Assembly: GCA_030016635.1 (NCBI GenBank)
Contig: JASEJQ010000014.1
Location: 1-46,254 of the forward strand
Source of the DNA: Thermoanaerobacteraceae bacterium
GTDB taxonomy: Bacteria > Bacillota > Thermoanaerobacteria > Thermoanaerobacterales > UBA4877
DNA: 46,254 bases
Direction: 5' to 3'
Shown here: one piece after another, positions 26,893 to 35,997 of the stretch
How the letters are laid out: each line of letters begins with the position of its first letter
Position numbering within the stretch: position 1 is the first letter of the stretch
Made by a program: the position numbers and the translations under genes
The notes under the pieces: model-generated
What the model was told of the DNA's origin: nothing
Database searches by the model: none
What the model saw: the letters and a program-made list of their open reading frames with translations, nothing else

Positions 26893-27786
26893 CTACTCAT
26901 ATATATGATTTTCCAATATCTGTTCATTATTAAAGCTGTGTACCTGAAGATAGCTGATAGCTGTATCTATAAGCGCCTCTGAGGGCAGAAGTCCTATAAT
27001 CTCTGTTTCTGCTATGTTTACTCCATACTTGGCAGCCTCTATCTTGATAAGCTCATAAGCCCTATATAATGGTGTCTTCTTATAGTCAGTCATATTCATG
27101 GACACCTGAACCATTTTCTTATCTTCCAGATTTACCCCTATAGCCTTCACATATCTAAAGCCGCCGCTGGAATTTCTAACAGCCCTGGCAATGTTCTTTG
27201 CTATATCCAGGTTCTGGGTATTCAGATTGACATTGAAGGCAATAAGAGGTGGCCTGGCCCCTACCGCAGTGACACCACTCTTTATGCTTACCTCTCGTGG
27301 TCCAAAATCCGGTTCCCATCCCGGCTGTTTTATCTTGTAAAAAAATCCTTCATACTGACCCTTGCGTATGTATGCCAGGTCCTCTCTCTCTGGTTTCGTA
27401 GCTGCCGCTTCATAAAGGTATACCGGTATATGGAGATCATCCCCTATTTTTTTGCCGAGTTCCCTGGCGAGTTCGACACATTCCCCCATTGTGACATCCC
27501 TTACCGGGACAAAAGGTATTACATCTGTAGCACCCATCCGCGGATGTTCTCCTGTATGTTTTGACATATCTATGATCTCTGATGCCTTTCTGCATGCGCT
27601 GTACGCAGCCTTAACTACCCATTCAGGTTCTCCAAGAAAAGTGACGACAGTCCTGTTGTGATCATAGTCAGGGGACACATCCAATATCTTTACCCCATCT
27701 GTCTTTTTTATCTCATTTACAATCTCATCAATCTTCGTCTTGTTCCTACCCTCACTGAAATTCGGGACACACTCAACCAGCCGCAT
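26893..27786 (-). CDS. ftcD: Glutamate formimidoyltransferase
   Basis: This 297-residue protein corresponds to the transferase half of mammalian FTCD. It begins with RLVECVPNFSEGR and carries the HTGEHPRMGATDVIPFVP motif of the active site. It moves the formimino group from N-formimino-L-glutamate to tetrahydrofolate, leaving glutamate. The deaminase half is encoded separately two genes downstream. The start was moved 14 codons inside the longest frame, to the ATG with AAGGAGG seven bases upstream. Confidence 0.95.
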   Translation of the reverse strand: MRLVECVPNFSEGRNKTKIDEIVNEIKKTDGVKILDVSPDYDHNRTVVTFLGEPEWVVKAAYSACRKASEIIDMSKHTGEHPRMGATDVIPFVPVRDVTMGECVELARELGKKIGDDLHIPVYLYEAAATKPEREDLAYIRKGQYEGFFYKIKQPGWEPDFGPREVSIKSGVTAVGARPPLIAFNVNLNTQNLDIAKNIARAVRNSSGGFRYVKAIGVNLEDKKMVQVSMNMTDYKKTPLYRAYELIKIEAAKYGVNIAETEIIGLLPSEALIDTAISYLQVHSFNNEQILENHIYE

Positions 27787-27818
27787 GATAAATCCTCCTT
27801 TGACATCTATATAAGTTA

Positions 27819-27847
27819 ATTTTACCATAAATATTCTGTGTTATAAA
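27819..27847 (-). promoter_or_regulatory. Candidate promoter of ftcD-hutI-cyclodeaminase
   Basis: On the minus strand TTTATA lies 17 bp before TAAAAT, which is preceded by TGG. The site follows the hutU terminator-like hairpin and lies about 35 bases before the ftcD start. Confidence 0.4.
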
Positions 27848-27872
27848 ACTGGAAAACATTTTTCTTCCGGAC

Positions 27873-27897
27873 ATAAAATAAGGGGATTATCTCCCCT
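27873..27897 (-). terminator. Terminator-like hairpin after hutU
   Basis: On the minus strand AGGGGA pairs with TCCCCT around a five-base loop, beginning inside the hutU stop codon region, and is followed by TATTTTAT. The T-run is imperfect, so read-through into ftcD is likely. Confidence 0.5.
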
Positions 27898-29549
27898 CAT
27901 TTCCCAAGCATTGGTATATTTACGCCTCTCTCCTTAGCTGTCTTTATTGCTATATCATACCCTGCATCCACATGCCTCATTACACCTGTACCCGGGTCTG
28001 TGGTGAGTACGTGCTCCAGCCGCCAGGCCGCTTCATCTGTACCATCAGCACATACTACCATTCCAGCATGTATTGAGTACCCTATGCCTACACCGCCTCC
28101 ATGATGTACAGATACCCATGTAGCACCGGAAATCGCATTTATAAGGGCATTTAATACAGGCCAGTCTGCAATGGCATCGCTTCCATCCTTCATAGCCTCC
28201 GTCTCTCTGTATGGTGATGCCACAGATCCGGAGTCTAAATGGTCTCTACCTATGACTATAGGGGCCTTGAGCTCACCCTTTCTCACCATTTCGTTAATGG
28301 CCAGGCCGAACTTAGCCCTCTCTCCATAACCCAGCCAGCAGATCCTAGCCGGCAGTCCCTGGAAAGCCACCTTCTCTTCAGCCATCTTTATCCATCGAGC
28401 AAGGGACTTATCCTCGGGAAAGAGTTCCAGTACCTTCTGGTCTGTCTTATATATATCTTCCGGATCTCCAGAGAGTGCTACCCACCTGAATGGCCCCTTG
28501 CCCTCACAGAAGAGGTCTCTGATATATTCCGGAACATAGCCGGGTATATCAAAGGCATTGGTTACACCCTCATCATAGGCCATACGTCTGATGTTATTGC
28601 CATAGTCAAACACAATTGCACCGCGCTTTTGCATCTCAAGCATAGCCTTCACGTGTTCTGCCATGGCTTTTTTAGACCTTTTGACATATTCCTCAGGATC
28701 GGATTTTCTAAGCTCTAAGGCCTCCTCAAAGCTCATGCCATTGGGAACATAGCCATTTAACGGGTCATGAGCTGATGTCTGGTCTGTTACTATATCTGGT
28801 ATTAAACTGCGCCTTACAAGCTCTGGATGGACATCAGCTGCATTTCCTACAAGGCCGATAGAGAGCGGTCTCCCCTCCTCTTTTGCCTTCATCACCATGT
28901 TTATAGCCTCGTCCAGACTCTCTGTCATGGCATCCAGATACTTAGTCTTGAGCCTCTTCTCTATCCTTGACCTATCCACCTCTACTATCAGGACTACACC
29001 ATCATTCATGGTGACAGCCAGAGGTTGTGCACCACTCATACCGCCAAGACCGGCAGTAAGGGTGAATGTCCCTTTTAGTGTGCCATTAAAATGCTTTCTT
29101 GCACAGGCTGCAAATGTCTCATATGTTCCCTGAAGGATCCCCTGTGTACCTATATATATCCAGCTGCCCGCTGTCATCTGGCCGTACATGGTAAGGCCCT
29201 TTGCCTGCAGATCCCAGAAATTATCCCATGTGGCCCATGCAGGCACCAGCATAGCATTGGATATGAGAACCCTTGGCGCCCTGGCATGGGTCTTGAAGAC
29301 TGCTACTGGTTTACCTGACTGGACCAATAGTGTTTCGTCCTCATTCAGGTTTTCCAGGCTTTTTACTATCGCGTCAAAACACTCCCAGTTGCGGGCGGCC
29401 TGGCCAGCACCTCCGTAGACAATAAGGTGCTCCGGGTCCTCTGCCACCTCAGGATCCAGGTTGTTCATGAGCGTCCTGTATGGAGCTTCAATCTGCCAAT
29501 TTTTACAGTGCAGCTCATTCCCTCTCGGAGCCTTTATAACTCTTGCCAT
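27897..29549 (-). CDS. hutU: Urocanate hydratase (canonical copy)
   Basis: The 550-residue NAD-dependent enzyme converts urocanate to imidazolonepropionate. Family motifs are intact: [55 protein letters not shown], the catalytic Cys403 in GLPARICW (equivalent to Cys410 of the Pseudomonas enzyme), [10 protein letters not shown] and [11 protein letters not shown]. Its ATG has GGAGG eight bases upstream. The leader contains repeat copy C. It is one of two urocanase genes in this locus and the one whose motifs are standard. Confidence 0.96.
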   Translation of the reverse strand: MARVIKAPRGNELHCKNWQIEAPYRTLMNNLDPEVAEDPEHLIVYGGAGQAARNWECFDAIVKSLENLNEDETLLVQSGKPVAVFKTHARAPRVLISNAMLVPAWATWDNFWDLQAKGLTMYGQMTAGSWIYIGTQGILQGTYETFAACARKHFNGTLKGTFTLTAGLGGMSGAQPLAVTMNDGVVLIVEVDRSRIEKRLKTKYLDAMTESLDEAINMVMKAKEEGRPLSIGLVGNAADVHPELVRRSLIPDIVTDQTSAHDPLNGYVPNGMSFEEALELRKSDPEEYVKRSKKAMAEHVKAMLEMQKRGAIVFDYGNNIRRMAYDEGVTNAFDIPGYVPEYIRDLFCEGKGPFRWVALSGDPEDIYKTDQKVLELFPEDKSLARWIKMAEEKVAFQGLPARICWLGYGERAKFGLAINEMVRKGELKAPIVIGRDHLDSGSVASPYRETEAMKDGSDAIADWPVLNALINAISGATWVSVHHGGGVGIGYSIHAGMVVCADGTDEAAWRLEHVLTTDPGTGVMRHVDAGYDIAIKTAKERGVNIPMLGK

Positions 29550-29607
29550 GATATTACCTCCATAATTTTAAATATATTTACAGCAACAAATCGATATATT
29601 CATGTCA

Positions 29608-29859
29608 ATAACATCCCGGCACCTGATCGCTCATCTTGATACATCAAGGTCAAGGGACACTCCTCTACTTCGATGATGGGTTTCGCTGTTGAGAAATGTC
29701 CCTATTCCACTCGTTATCTGCATTACGCCGGTACGCCTCCATGCGGCATACATACCTACGGCTTAAGCTCATCCGGCGTCCTTGCCGGATGGAGCCGGCT
29801 ACATTTGCCACTTAACAAGAGTATCATAGACTCGCTTTAAGGATGCCTTTGGTTGTTAT
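29608..29859. repeat. Structured intergenic repeat, copy C (252 bp)
   Basis: The end stem is kept with changed bases: ATAACA at 29608-29613 pairs with TGTTAT at 29854-29859, where copies A and B have GCAACA and TGTTGC. GGCACC faces GG(A)TGCC, where A and B have TGCACC with GGTGCA (A) or GGTTGCA (B). The central hairpin is CATCCGGC/GCCGGATG (29770-29777 with 29784-29791), and AGGGAC/GTCCCT (29653-29658 with 29698-29703) and the GAGT...ACTC hairpin are present. It lies between the araC-type gene and hutU, in the predicted hutU leader, in the same orientation as A and B. Confidence 0.8.
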
Positions 29860-29909
29860 ATGCCATGCTAAGTAAGTTGCAGAAGAATAAACTCATTACT
29901 ATATATTCA

Positions 29910-29938
29910 ACTATAAATACTGAATTCCCTCTAAACAA
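29910..29938 (-). promoter_or_regulatory. Candidate promoter of hutU
   Basis: On the minus strand TTGTTT lies 17 bp before TATAGT, between the araC-type stop codon and repeat copy C. Transcripts from here would carry repeat C as their 5' leader, about 350 bases before the hutU start. Confidence 0.4.
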
Positions 29939-29964
29939 TTTTAGCATCATCAGTAATATTTTGC

Positions 29965-31134
29965 TCAAAACTTACTGGGAGGTATCCCCACCACATTTTT
30001 AAACACCCTGGAAAAATAATTAGGGTCTTTGTAACCCACCATCTTCGCTATGGCGGATATTTTTAGGTTTTCCTGTTTTAAGAGTTTTTTGGCATTTTCA
30101 ATGCGAATTCTGGTTAAATAATCTATAAAATTAAGACCGGTGCATGCTTTGAAAACATGGCTGAAATAGTAAGGACTAAAACCAATATATGAGGAAATAT
30201 CTTCCAGAGTGATATCTTCAGAATAATTTTGACGGATATATTCGATTGCCTCATCAATCAATTTGAGGTTTTGCCTGTCTTTAATAGACCGCATGAGATC
30301 TATTACCTCTGTAATATATCTCTTGCTGGTTTCGCATAACTCTGTGGCAGTTTCGCTTTTCAAAAGGTCGTCAATGTAGCTGAGTGTAGTTGAGACCATT
30401 CTCTCCGGAGTTATACCATTCTCCACACCGATGCGCATAACGTACATGAAAAGCTCAATTGCTTTTACCTTCACCACAGTGGAATTGGTGCCGTGGCTGG
30501 CGGTAAATAAGATATCTATGACAGAACATGCGCCACTGACATCACCGCCTCTTACTTTAGCCGCAAGCTCTGATTCTATATCTGTTAAAAAAATCTCCTC
30601 ATCATTCCCGGAAGGGGTTATATCATCATAATGAATTATTTGATGGTTCCCTTTAAAGAACTTATAATTAAGTGCCCTTAAAGCCTCTTTGTAAGAAAGG
30701 TTTAAATTCCTGACATCCCTATAGGTACGGCCTATACCAACGCTCATAGGTATAACACATACCTCTTCTACCCAATCTTTTATTCCTCTGGCCATTTCAA
30801 TGCATTTATCCCTGGCATCCACTGCACCCGTATAATCAACTGTGACCAGGTGAGCTACAAGACTATCGCCCATAATGGCAGAAAGGTGATTTTTCTCACC
30901 GGGATAAGTATTAAGCGCCTTTAATATGCTGTTTCTCAAATCCTGTTTATACTTCTCGCTTCTATTGGCTGTAATCCACTCGTAGTTATCTACCTGGAAC
31001 GCAAAGACGCAATTGGGATACTCCTCAATACCTGCAAGGTTCATCATATTCCATATTTTCTTTATATCCGATGTGGTGCTGTATATGATATCATACACCA
31101 GTCCGGTTAAAATCAGCTCTTTAACACCATCCAT
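29965..31134 (-). CDS. AraC-family transcriptional regulator
   Basis: The 389-residue protein ends in a double helix-turn-helix AraC domain (about 285-389) with DITLEDISSYIGFSPYYFSH and KISAIAKMVGYKDPNYFSRV as the two recognition regions. The first 180 residues look like the degenerate GGDEF-like domain of CdaR/response-regulator-type AraC proteins, with SVGIGRTYRDVRNLNLSY, and a helical linker follows. There is no receiver domain or membrane segment. It starts four bases after the second urocanase stops and precedes hutU, so it probably controls one or both hut transcripts in response to an imidazole compound. That is inference from position. Confidence 0.85.
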   Translation of the reverse strand: MDGVKELILTGLVYDIIYSTTSDIKKIWNMMNLAGIEEYPNCVFAFQVDNYEWITANRSEKYKQDLRNSILKALNTYPGEKNHLSAIMGDSLVAHLVTVDYTGAVDARDKCIEMARGIKDWVEEVCVIPMSVGIGRTYRDVRNLNLSYKEALRALNYKFFKGNHQIIHYDDITPSGNDEEIFLTDIESELAAKVRGGDVSGACSVIDILFTASHGTNSTVVKVKAIELFMYVMRIGVENGITPERMVSTTLSYIDDLLKSETATELCETSKRYITEVIDLMRSIKDRQNLKLIDEAIEYIRQNYSEDITLEDISSYIGFSPYYFSHVFKACTGLNFIDYLTRIRIENAKKLLKQENLKISAIAKMVGYKDPNYFSRVFKNVVGIPPSKF

Positions 31135-31138
31135 ATAA

Positions 31139-32770
31139 TCACCCCATCACAGGCTTGAGAAGCTTCACAGCAATATCTTTGGCCTTCTCATAACCGGCGT
31201 CGGCATGTCTTATTATGCCCAGGCCAGGGTCATTATTAAGCACTCTACTTAATCTTTCATCAGTTGATGCATCTCCGTCAGCGACTATGGTCATCCCGGA
31301 GTGTATAGAATAACCTATACCCACACCACCGCCTCCATACAGTCCCACTAAGCTTGCCCCAGAAGAAGCATTCAAAAGAGCATTTAAAACAGGCCAGTCG
31401 GCTATCGCGTCACTGCCGTCCATCATCCCCTCCGTCTCCCTATATGGTGAAGCTACAGAACCAGAGTCAAGGTGATCTCTTGTTATCGCTATTGGGGATT
31501 TCAAAATTCCTCTCCTCACCATATCATTCATAATGAGGCCAAATCTGACCCTTTCTTCGTAATTCATCCAGCAGCATCTCGATGGAAGCCCCTGGAATCT
31601 TATTCTCTCCTCTACCTGAGGTATCCATTTCATCAACACCTCATCATCACTAAACTCTTTTAGGATCACCTCATCAGTTCTATATATATCCTCAGGGTCT
31701 CCAGAAAGGGCTATCCACCTGAAAGGTCCTCTTCCCTCACAAAAGAGCGGTCTTATAAACAAAGGGACAAAGCTGGGAATATCAAATGCATCCATAATTC
31801 CGGCTTCATATGCCTGCTTCCTTATGTTGTTCCCATAGTCGAATACCAGGGTGCCGTTTCTTTGAAATTCCAGCATACTCTGAACCTGTATGGCTATCGA
31901 TTCTTTTGATAATTCAACATAACGTTCAGGTTCTTTTACCCTCATATTATCCAGTTCTCTCAAATCCGCACCAAGAGGAACATAGCTTAAAAGATCGTGG
32001 GCAGGAGTCTGATCGGTAACAACATCGGGGATAATACCCCTCTTTAATATCTCAGGGTAAACCCATGCAGCATTGCCTAAAAGACCTACAGAAATTGGTT
32101 CCGTTTTTCTTATAGAATCGTAAATCAACGAGATTGCCTCATCTATATCCTCTGTCATGTAATCACAAAAGCTCTCTATCAATGACCTTTTTATCGCATT
32201 TCTGTCCACATCCACTACAAGTACCGATGCACCATTCATAGTTGCTGCGAGAGGCTGGGCGCTCCCCATGGCACCCATCCCGGATGTCAGGACAAATTTC
32301 CCTGTCAAATCACTGTTAAAATAGGCCTTGCCAAGCTGATAAAACGTTTCCCAGGTCCCCTGCAAAATACCCTGTGCTCCGATAAATGCCCATGAACCAG
32401 CCGTAGATTGACCATAACAGGTAAGACCTTTATCTTCCAGTTTCCTGAAGTTGTTCCAGTCAGACCAGTACGGGACTATCAGACTCCCTGCCATTATCAC
32501 CCTGGGGGCGTCCTCATAGGATTCAAATACGCCTACTGGCTTACCAGACTGTATTAAAAGGGTTTCATCATTTTCCAATCTTAACAGCGAGTCCATTATA
32601 GCCATAAAGCTGTCCCAGTCTCTTGCAACTTTTCCATTCCCACCATATGCTATGAGGTTTTTGGGATCTTTTGCTATATCAGGGTCTATGCAGTTTAAAA
32701 GCAGTCTGAGTATCCCCTCCTGCTGCCAGCCTTTACAGCTTAATTTTATTCCATTGGGTGTTTTTATCAT
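31139..32770 (-). CDS. Divergent urocanase paralog in the transporter operon
   Basis: The 543-residue protein is homologous to urocanase along its whole length and keeps the catalytic cysteine (Cys400 in GLPSRCCW), DYGNNIR, FCEGRGPFRW and [17 protein letters not shown]. Several motifs that are fixed in the canonical copy differ: ARNW is [17 protein letters not shown] is [24 protein letters not shown] is QTPAHDLLSY with a deletion, and [10 protein letters not shown] is VGLYGGGGVG. These changes suggest a different substrate, such as a modified urocanate, rather than loss of function. The ATG at 32770 follows GGGAGG; a longer frame would run into livF. It is coupled to livF. Confidence 0.85.
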   Translation of the reverse strand: MIKTPNGIKLSCKGWQQEGILRLLLNCIDPDIAKDPKNLIAYGGNGKVARDWDSFMAIMDSLLRLENDETLLIQSGKPVGVFESYEDAPRVIMAGSLIVPYWSDWNNFRKLEDKGLTCYGQSTAGSWAFIGAQGILQGTWETFYQLGKAYFNSDLTGKFVLTSGMGAMGSAQPLAATMNGASVLVVDVDRNAIKRSLIESFCDYMTEDIDEAISLIYDSIRKTEPISVGLLGNAAWVYPEILKRGIIPDVVTDQTPAHDLLSYVPLGADLRELDNMRVKEPERYVELSKESIAIQVQSMLEFQRNGTLVFDYGNNIRKQAYEAGIMDAFDIPSFVPLFIRPLFCEGRGPFRWIALSGDPEDIYRTDEVILKEFSDDEVLMKWIPQVEERIRFQGLPSRCCWMNYEERVRFGLIMNDMVRRGILKSPIAITRDHLDSGSVASPYRETEGMMDGSDAIADWPVLNALLNASSGASLVGLYGGGGVGIGYSIHSGMTIVADGDASTDERLSRVLNNDPGLGIIRHADAGYEKAKDIAVKLLKPVMG

Positions 32771-32774
32771 GTAT

Positions 32775-33479
32775 CTATCCTCCCAGATAGGCCTTTTTAA
32801 CCTGCTCATTTGATAAGAGACTTTCTGTGGTATCACTTAATATTATTCTTCCTGTCTGCAGTACATAGCCCCTTTCTGCATAAGATAAGGCCTTTTTAGC
32901 ATTTTGTTCTACCAGCAGTATAGTAAGTCCTTTTTCATTGAGCTGCTTTAACACATTCAAGCTGGCATTTATGAGAATAGGCATAAGGCCCATAGAAATC
33001 TCATCAATAAGCAAAAGTTTCGGAGAACTCATTAGAGCCCTTCCAATCGCCAGCATCTGCTGCTCACCACCGCTCATTGTCTTTGCAAGCTGCGTTTTTC
33101 TTTCTTTTAATCGTGGAAACAGTTCATATACTAAATCATAGTTCTCTTTAATTTTAGCATTATCTTTTATATTGTAACAGCCCATCCTGAGATTTTCCTC
33201 TACGGTTAGTTCTGGAAAAACTCTCCTACCTTCTGGCACATATCCTATACCCATCTGAGAGCGTGTCCACGATTCTTTATGGGTAATGTCTTCCCCTTTA
33301 TAAATGATGCTCCCATTTTTTGGCTTAAGAAGACCTATTATGGTTTTCATTATAGTTGTTTTCCCTGCGCCATTTGCTCCAATTATAGTAACAAATTCTC
33401 CTTCATTAATACTTATATTGATATTATGAAGTGCCTGCGACTTACCATAAAATACATCTATATCTTTTAATTCAAGCAT
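32775..33479 (-). CDS. livF: Branched-chain-amino-acid-type ABC transporter ATPase (LivF)
   Basis: This 234-residue ATPase has Walker A (GANGAGKTT), the ABC signature TMSGGEQQM and Walker B (LLLIDEIS), and is of the LivF subfamily by its YVPEGRRVFPELTVEENL region. It energises import by the LivHM membrane pair. The ATG at 33479 is chosen: it begins one base after the livG stop and has AAGGAAG upstream. The last gene of the transporter set proper, it is followed directly by the second urocanase. Confidence 0.93.
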   Translation of the reverse strand: MLELKDIDVFYGKSQALHNINISINEGEFVTIIGANGAGKTTIMKTIIGLLKPKNGSIIYKGEDITHKESWTRSQMGIGYVPEGRRVFPELTVEENLRMGCYNIKDNAKIKENYDLVYELFPRLKERKTQLAKTMSGGEQQMLAIGRALMSSPKLLLIDEISMGLMPILINASLNVLKQLNEKGLTILLVEQNAKKALSYAERGYVLQTGRIILSDTTESLLSNEQVKKAYLGG

Positions 33480-33480
33480 A

Positions 33481-34224
33481 TTATTCTTCCTTTCCAAGAT
33501 ATGCTTCTATTACCAGTGGATCATTTTGAATTTCATTTGGGGTACCTTCCGCTATCTTCTCGCCAAAATTAAGTACAACCAGTCTGTCGCAGGCCCTCAT
33601 TGCAACATTCATGTTATGTTCTACCATCATGATAGATATCTTCTGTCCTTTTAGCATCGATATTAAGTTAATAAATTCATCAGCATCATCATAACTCAAG
33701 CCAGCACATGGTTCATCGAGCATGAGGACTTTCGGTCTTAAGGCAAGGGCTCTGGCTATCTCTAACCTTCTCATCATGCCAAGACTAAGTTCGCCAGCTT
33801 TTTTATTTGCTGCATCCTTCAGGTCTAAAAGTTCAATATAGCTCATGGCTGATTCTACTGTATCACTTTTCTTTGCCAACTTGAACATGGATACTATACC
33901 GTTATACTCATCTATACCAAGAGCTGTCAGTATATTATCCAGTACTGTCATATCGCGAAACGCATGGGCTATTTGAAATGTCCTTGCTATACCCAGTCTA
34001 GCTATATCATGGGGCTTTAATCCTGTAATATTTTTACCTTCAAAATGAATGCTGCCCTTTGTAGGGGAATATACACCGCAAATTATATTAAACAGGGTGG
34101 ATTTCCCGGCACCATTTGGCCCAATTATACCCAGCACTTCATTATTACCCAACTCGAAACTTACACCATTTAAAGCCTTTAATCCTCCAAAACTCTTTTC
34201 TATGTCTTTTCCTTGCAATATCAT
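33481..34224 (-). CDS. livG: Branched-chain-amino-acid-type ABC transporter ATPase (LivG)
   Basis: The 247-residue ATPase carries Walker A (GPNGAGKST), a signature near LSLGMMRRLEIARAL, and Walker B (LMLDEPCAGL). The GIARTFQIAHAFRDMTVLDN segment is typical of LivG. In place of the usual LS-x-GQ signature it reads LSLGM, a known variation in this subfamily. Its start overlaps the livM stop by four bases (ATGA), showing translational coupling. Confidence 0.93.
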   Translation of the reverse strand: MILQGKDIEKSFGGLKALNGVSFELGNNEVLGIIGPNGAGKSTLFNIICGVYSPTKGSIHFEGKNITGLKPHDIARLGIARTFQIAHAFRDMTVLDNILTALGIDEYNGIVSMFKLAKKSDTVESAMSYIELLDLKDAANKKAGELSLGMMRRLEIARALALRPKVLMLDEPCAGLSYDDADEFINLISMLKGQKISIMMVEHNMNVAMRACDRLVVLNFGEKIAEGTPNEIQNDPLVIEAYLGKEE

Positions 34225-35105
34225 TGATCCACCCCCGATGTCTTAGGTCTTAATTTACGAACTATATTCGCAAATATACTTCCATCTCCAACTAAACCTT
34301 GTGGCTGAAAACTCATCATCAAAATAAGTATTGCACCATATATTAAAAGCCTGTAGTCGGAAACAAATCTAAAAATCTCCGGGGCTAAACCCAGTACAAT
34401 AGCACCAATAATCGGGCCGGCTATGGTACCCAGTCCGCCAACGACCGCCATTGAGAGAATAGTAATCGATGTCATAAACTGGAAGTTATACGACATGATG
34501 AAACCCATATAGTATGCATATACTGAACCGGCAAAACCGGCTATTAGTGTTCCTATCCCAAAGCTAATGACCTTAAATTTCCTCGTATCAATGCCCAGAG
34601 ACTCAGCAGCTTCTTCATTGTTTCGAATAGAAACAAGGGCAATACCTATCCAGGACCTTTCCATACGTTTTGTAAATAATATTACCAGCAGCATAAGCAA
34701 TAAGATGATTATAAACAGCCCAACATACCCAACAGGGTAACCAAATAACTTTAATGGAGGAATAGAAAGACCCATAGATGCGCCAAAAAAAGGTACATAT
34801 TGAAATATCGCAACGACAACGAAATTAAATCCTATAGTTGTAATAGCAAGAAAGTCATCCCTCACCCTCAGGCTGGCAAGGCCCAGCAGCAGACCTACAA
34901 TTCCAGCAATAAATCCAGAAATTATTAACGATGGTAGAAACCCCACGCCGTATTTACCTGCAAGTATTGCTGTAGTATAGGCACCTATGCCAAAAAAGCT
35001 GGCCTGGCCTAAATTCGGCTGACCAGCATAACCCGTGATTATATTTACACTTAAAGCAAGAATGGCAAAAATACCAACATTTATAGCAACCACAATTCCA
35101 TACAT
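34221..35105 (-). CDS. livM: Branched-chain-amino-acid-type ABC permease (LivM)
   Basis: This 294-residue permease has about eight to nine membrane segments and the LivM signature GQPNLGQASFFGIGAYTTA near its N-terminus. The conserved cytosolic coupling loop reads RNNEEAAESLGIDTRKFKV. With LivH it forms the membrane channel. The ATG at 35105 follows AAAAGGTG; an in-frame GTG three codons earlier lies within that box. Confidence 0.93.
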   Translation of the reverse strand: MYGIVVAINVGIFAILALSVNIITGYAGQPNLGQASFFGIGAYTTAILAGKYGVGFLPSLIISGFIAGIVGLLLGLASLRVRDDFLAITTIGFNFVVVAIFQYVPFFGASMGLSIPPLKLFGYPVGYVGLFIIILLLMLLVILFTKRMERSWIGIALVSIRNNEEAAESLGIDTRKFKVISFGIGTLIAGFAGSVYAYYMGFIMSYNFQFMTSITILSMAVVGGLGTIAGPIIGAIVLGLAPEIFRFVSDYRLLIYGAILILMMSFQPQGLVGDGSIFANIVRKLRPKTSGVDQ

Positions 35106-35120
35106 GATATTCACCTTTTT

Positions 35121-35984
35121 CTATGCATTATTGCTGGCAAAAAGACCCTTTGGCCTTATAAGCAGCATTATTATCAGTGCCACAAAGGCAATGGCATCTC
35201 TGGGAAGAAAGAATCCTATATATCCACCAAGGAATGTCTCAACAAGCCCTATAATCAGAGCCGCCAATACAGTACCTACAGGGTTTCCCAGACCACCCAG
35301 CACAATTATTGCAAGCATTTTATAGGCTGGTGTATCCCCCATTGTAGGTGAAATGGAATTATACATGATTCCAATCAAAGATCCAGCAACCGCTGCGAAC
35401 CCATAGCCAAGAAGAAAATTCAATGCCACAACCAGGTTAATGTTAACTCCCATGGCTTTAGCTGTCTCCATATCCTGTGCTGTAGCGCGCCAGGCCAAGC
35501 CAATCCTGGTGTGATAGAGTATATACCATAATATAAAAAGCAGGACAGCAGTAACAACCATGACAAGTATCCATGTGGCTGGTATGCTCACACTGGAAAG
35601 TTGAATGCCACTAAATGGCAGTTTCGCTGGAAATCTCTTTGCATAAGGACCGTTTAACAAGCGCAAAAGATCTTCTATAAATATAAAAACACCAATACTT
35701 GTTATTAAAGGAACAATTGATGGTTTATCCAGCAGCCTTAAATAGATAAATTTTTCAAGACATATTCCAATAGCACCGGAAATAATAAGCGTTGCTATCA
35801 ATGAAACAAAAAGGTTGCCCGTAAGGGCATATATAGCCATACCTATATATGCCCCTACAGCATATGCTCCTGCATTTGCTATATCAAGAACCCTCAAAAT
35901 CCCATACACCAGCGTTGCTCCCATAGCAGTCAGGGCGTAAACACTACCAATGACAATACTATTTACCAATTGTTGTAAAAACAT
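35121..35984 (-). CDS. livH: Branched-chain-amino-acid-type ABC permease (LivH)
   Basis: The 287-residue permease has about eight membrane segments. It begins with the usual LivH pattern GSVYALTAMGATLVYGILRV, and its coupling loop TAQDMETAKAMGVNINLV matches the family. A good GGGAGAG box precedes the ATG. It lies between the binding protein and LivM genes, with gaps of 13 and 15 bases. Confidence 0.94.
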   Translation of the reverse strand: MFLQQLVNSIVIGSVYALTAMGATLVYGILRVLDIANAGAYAVGAYIGMAIYALTGNLFVSLIATLIISGAIGICLEKFIYLRLLDKPSIVPLITSIGVFIFIEDLLRLLNGPYAKRFPAKLPFSGIQLSSVSIPATWILVMVVTAVLLFILWYILYHTRIGLAWRATAQDMETAKAMGVNINLVVALNFLLGYGFAAVAGSLIGIMYNSISPTMGDTPAYKMLAIIVLGGLGNPVGTVLAALIIGLVETFLGGYIGFFLPRDAIAFVALIIMLLIRPKGLFASNNA

Positions 35985-35997
35985 TTAATATCTCTCC

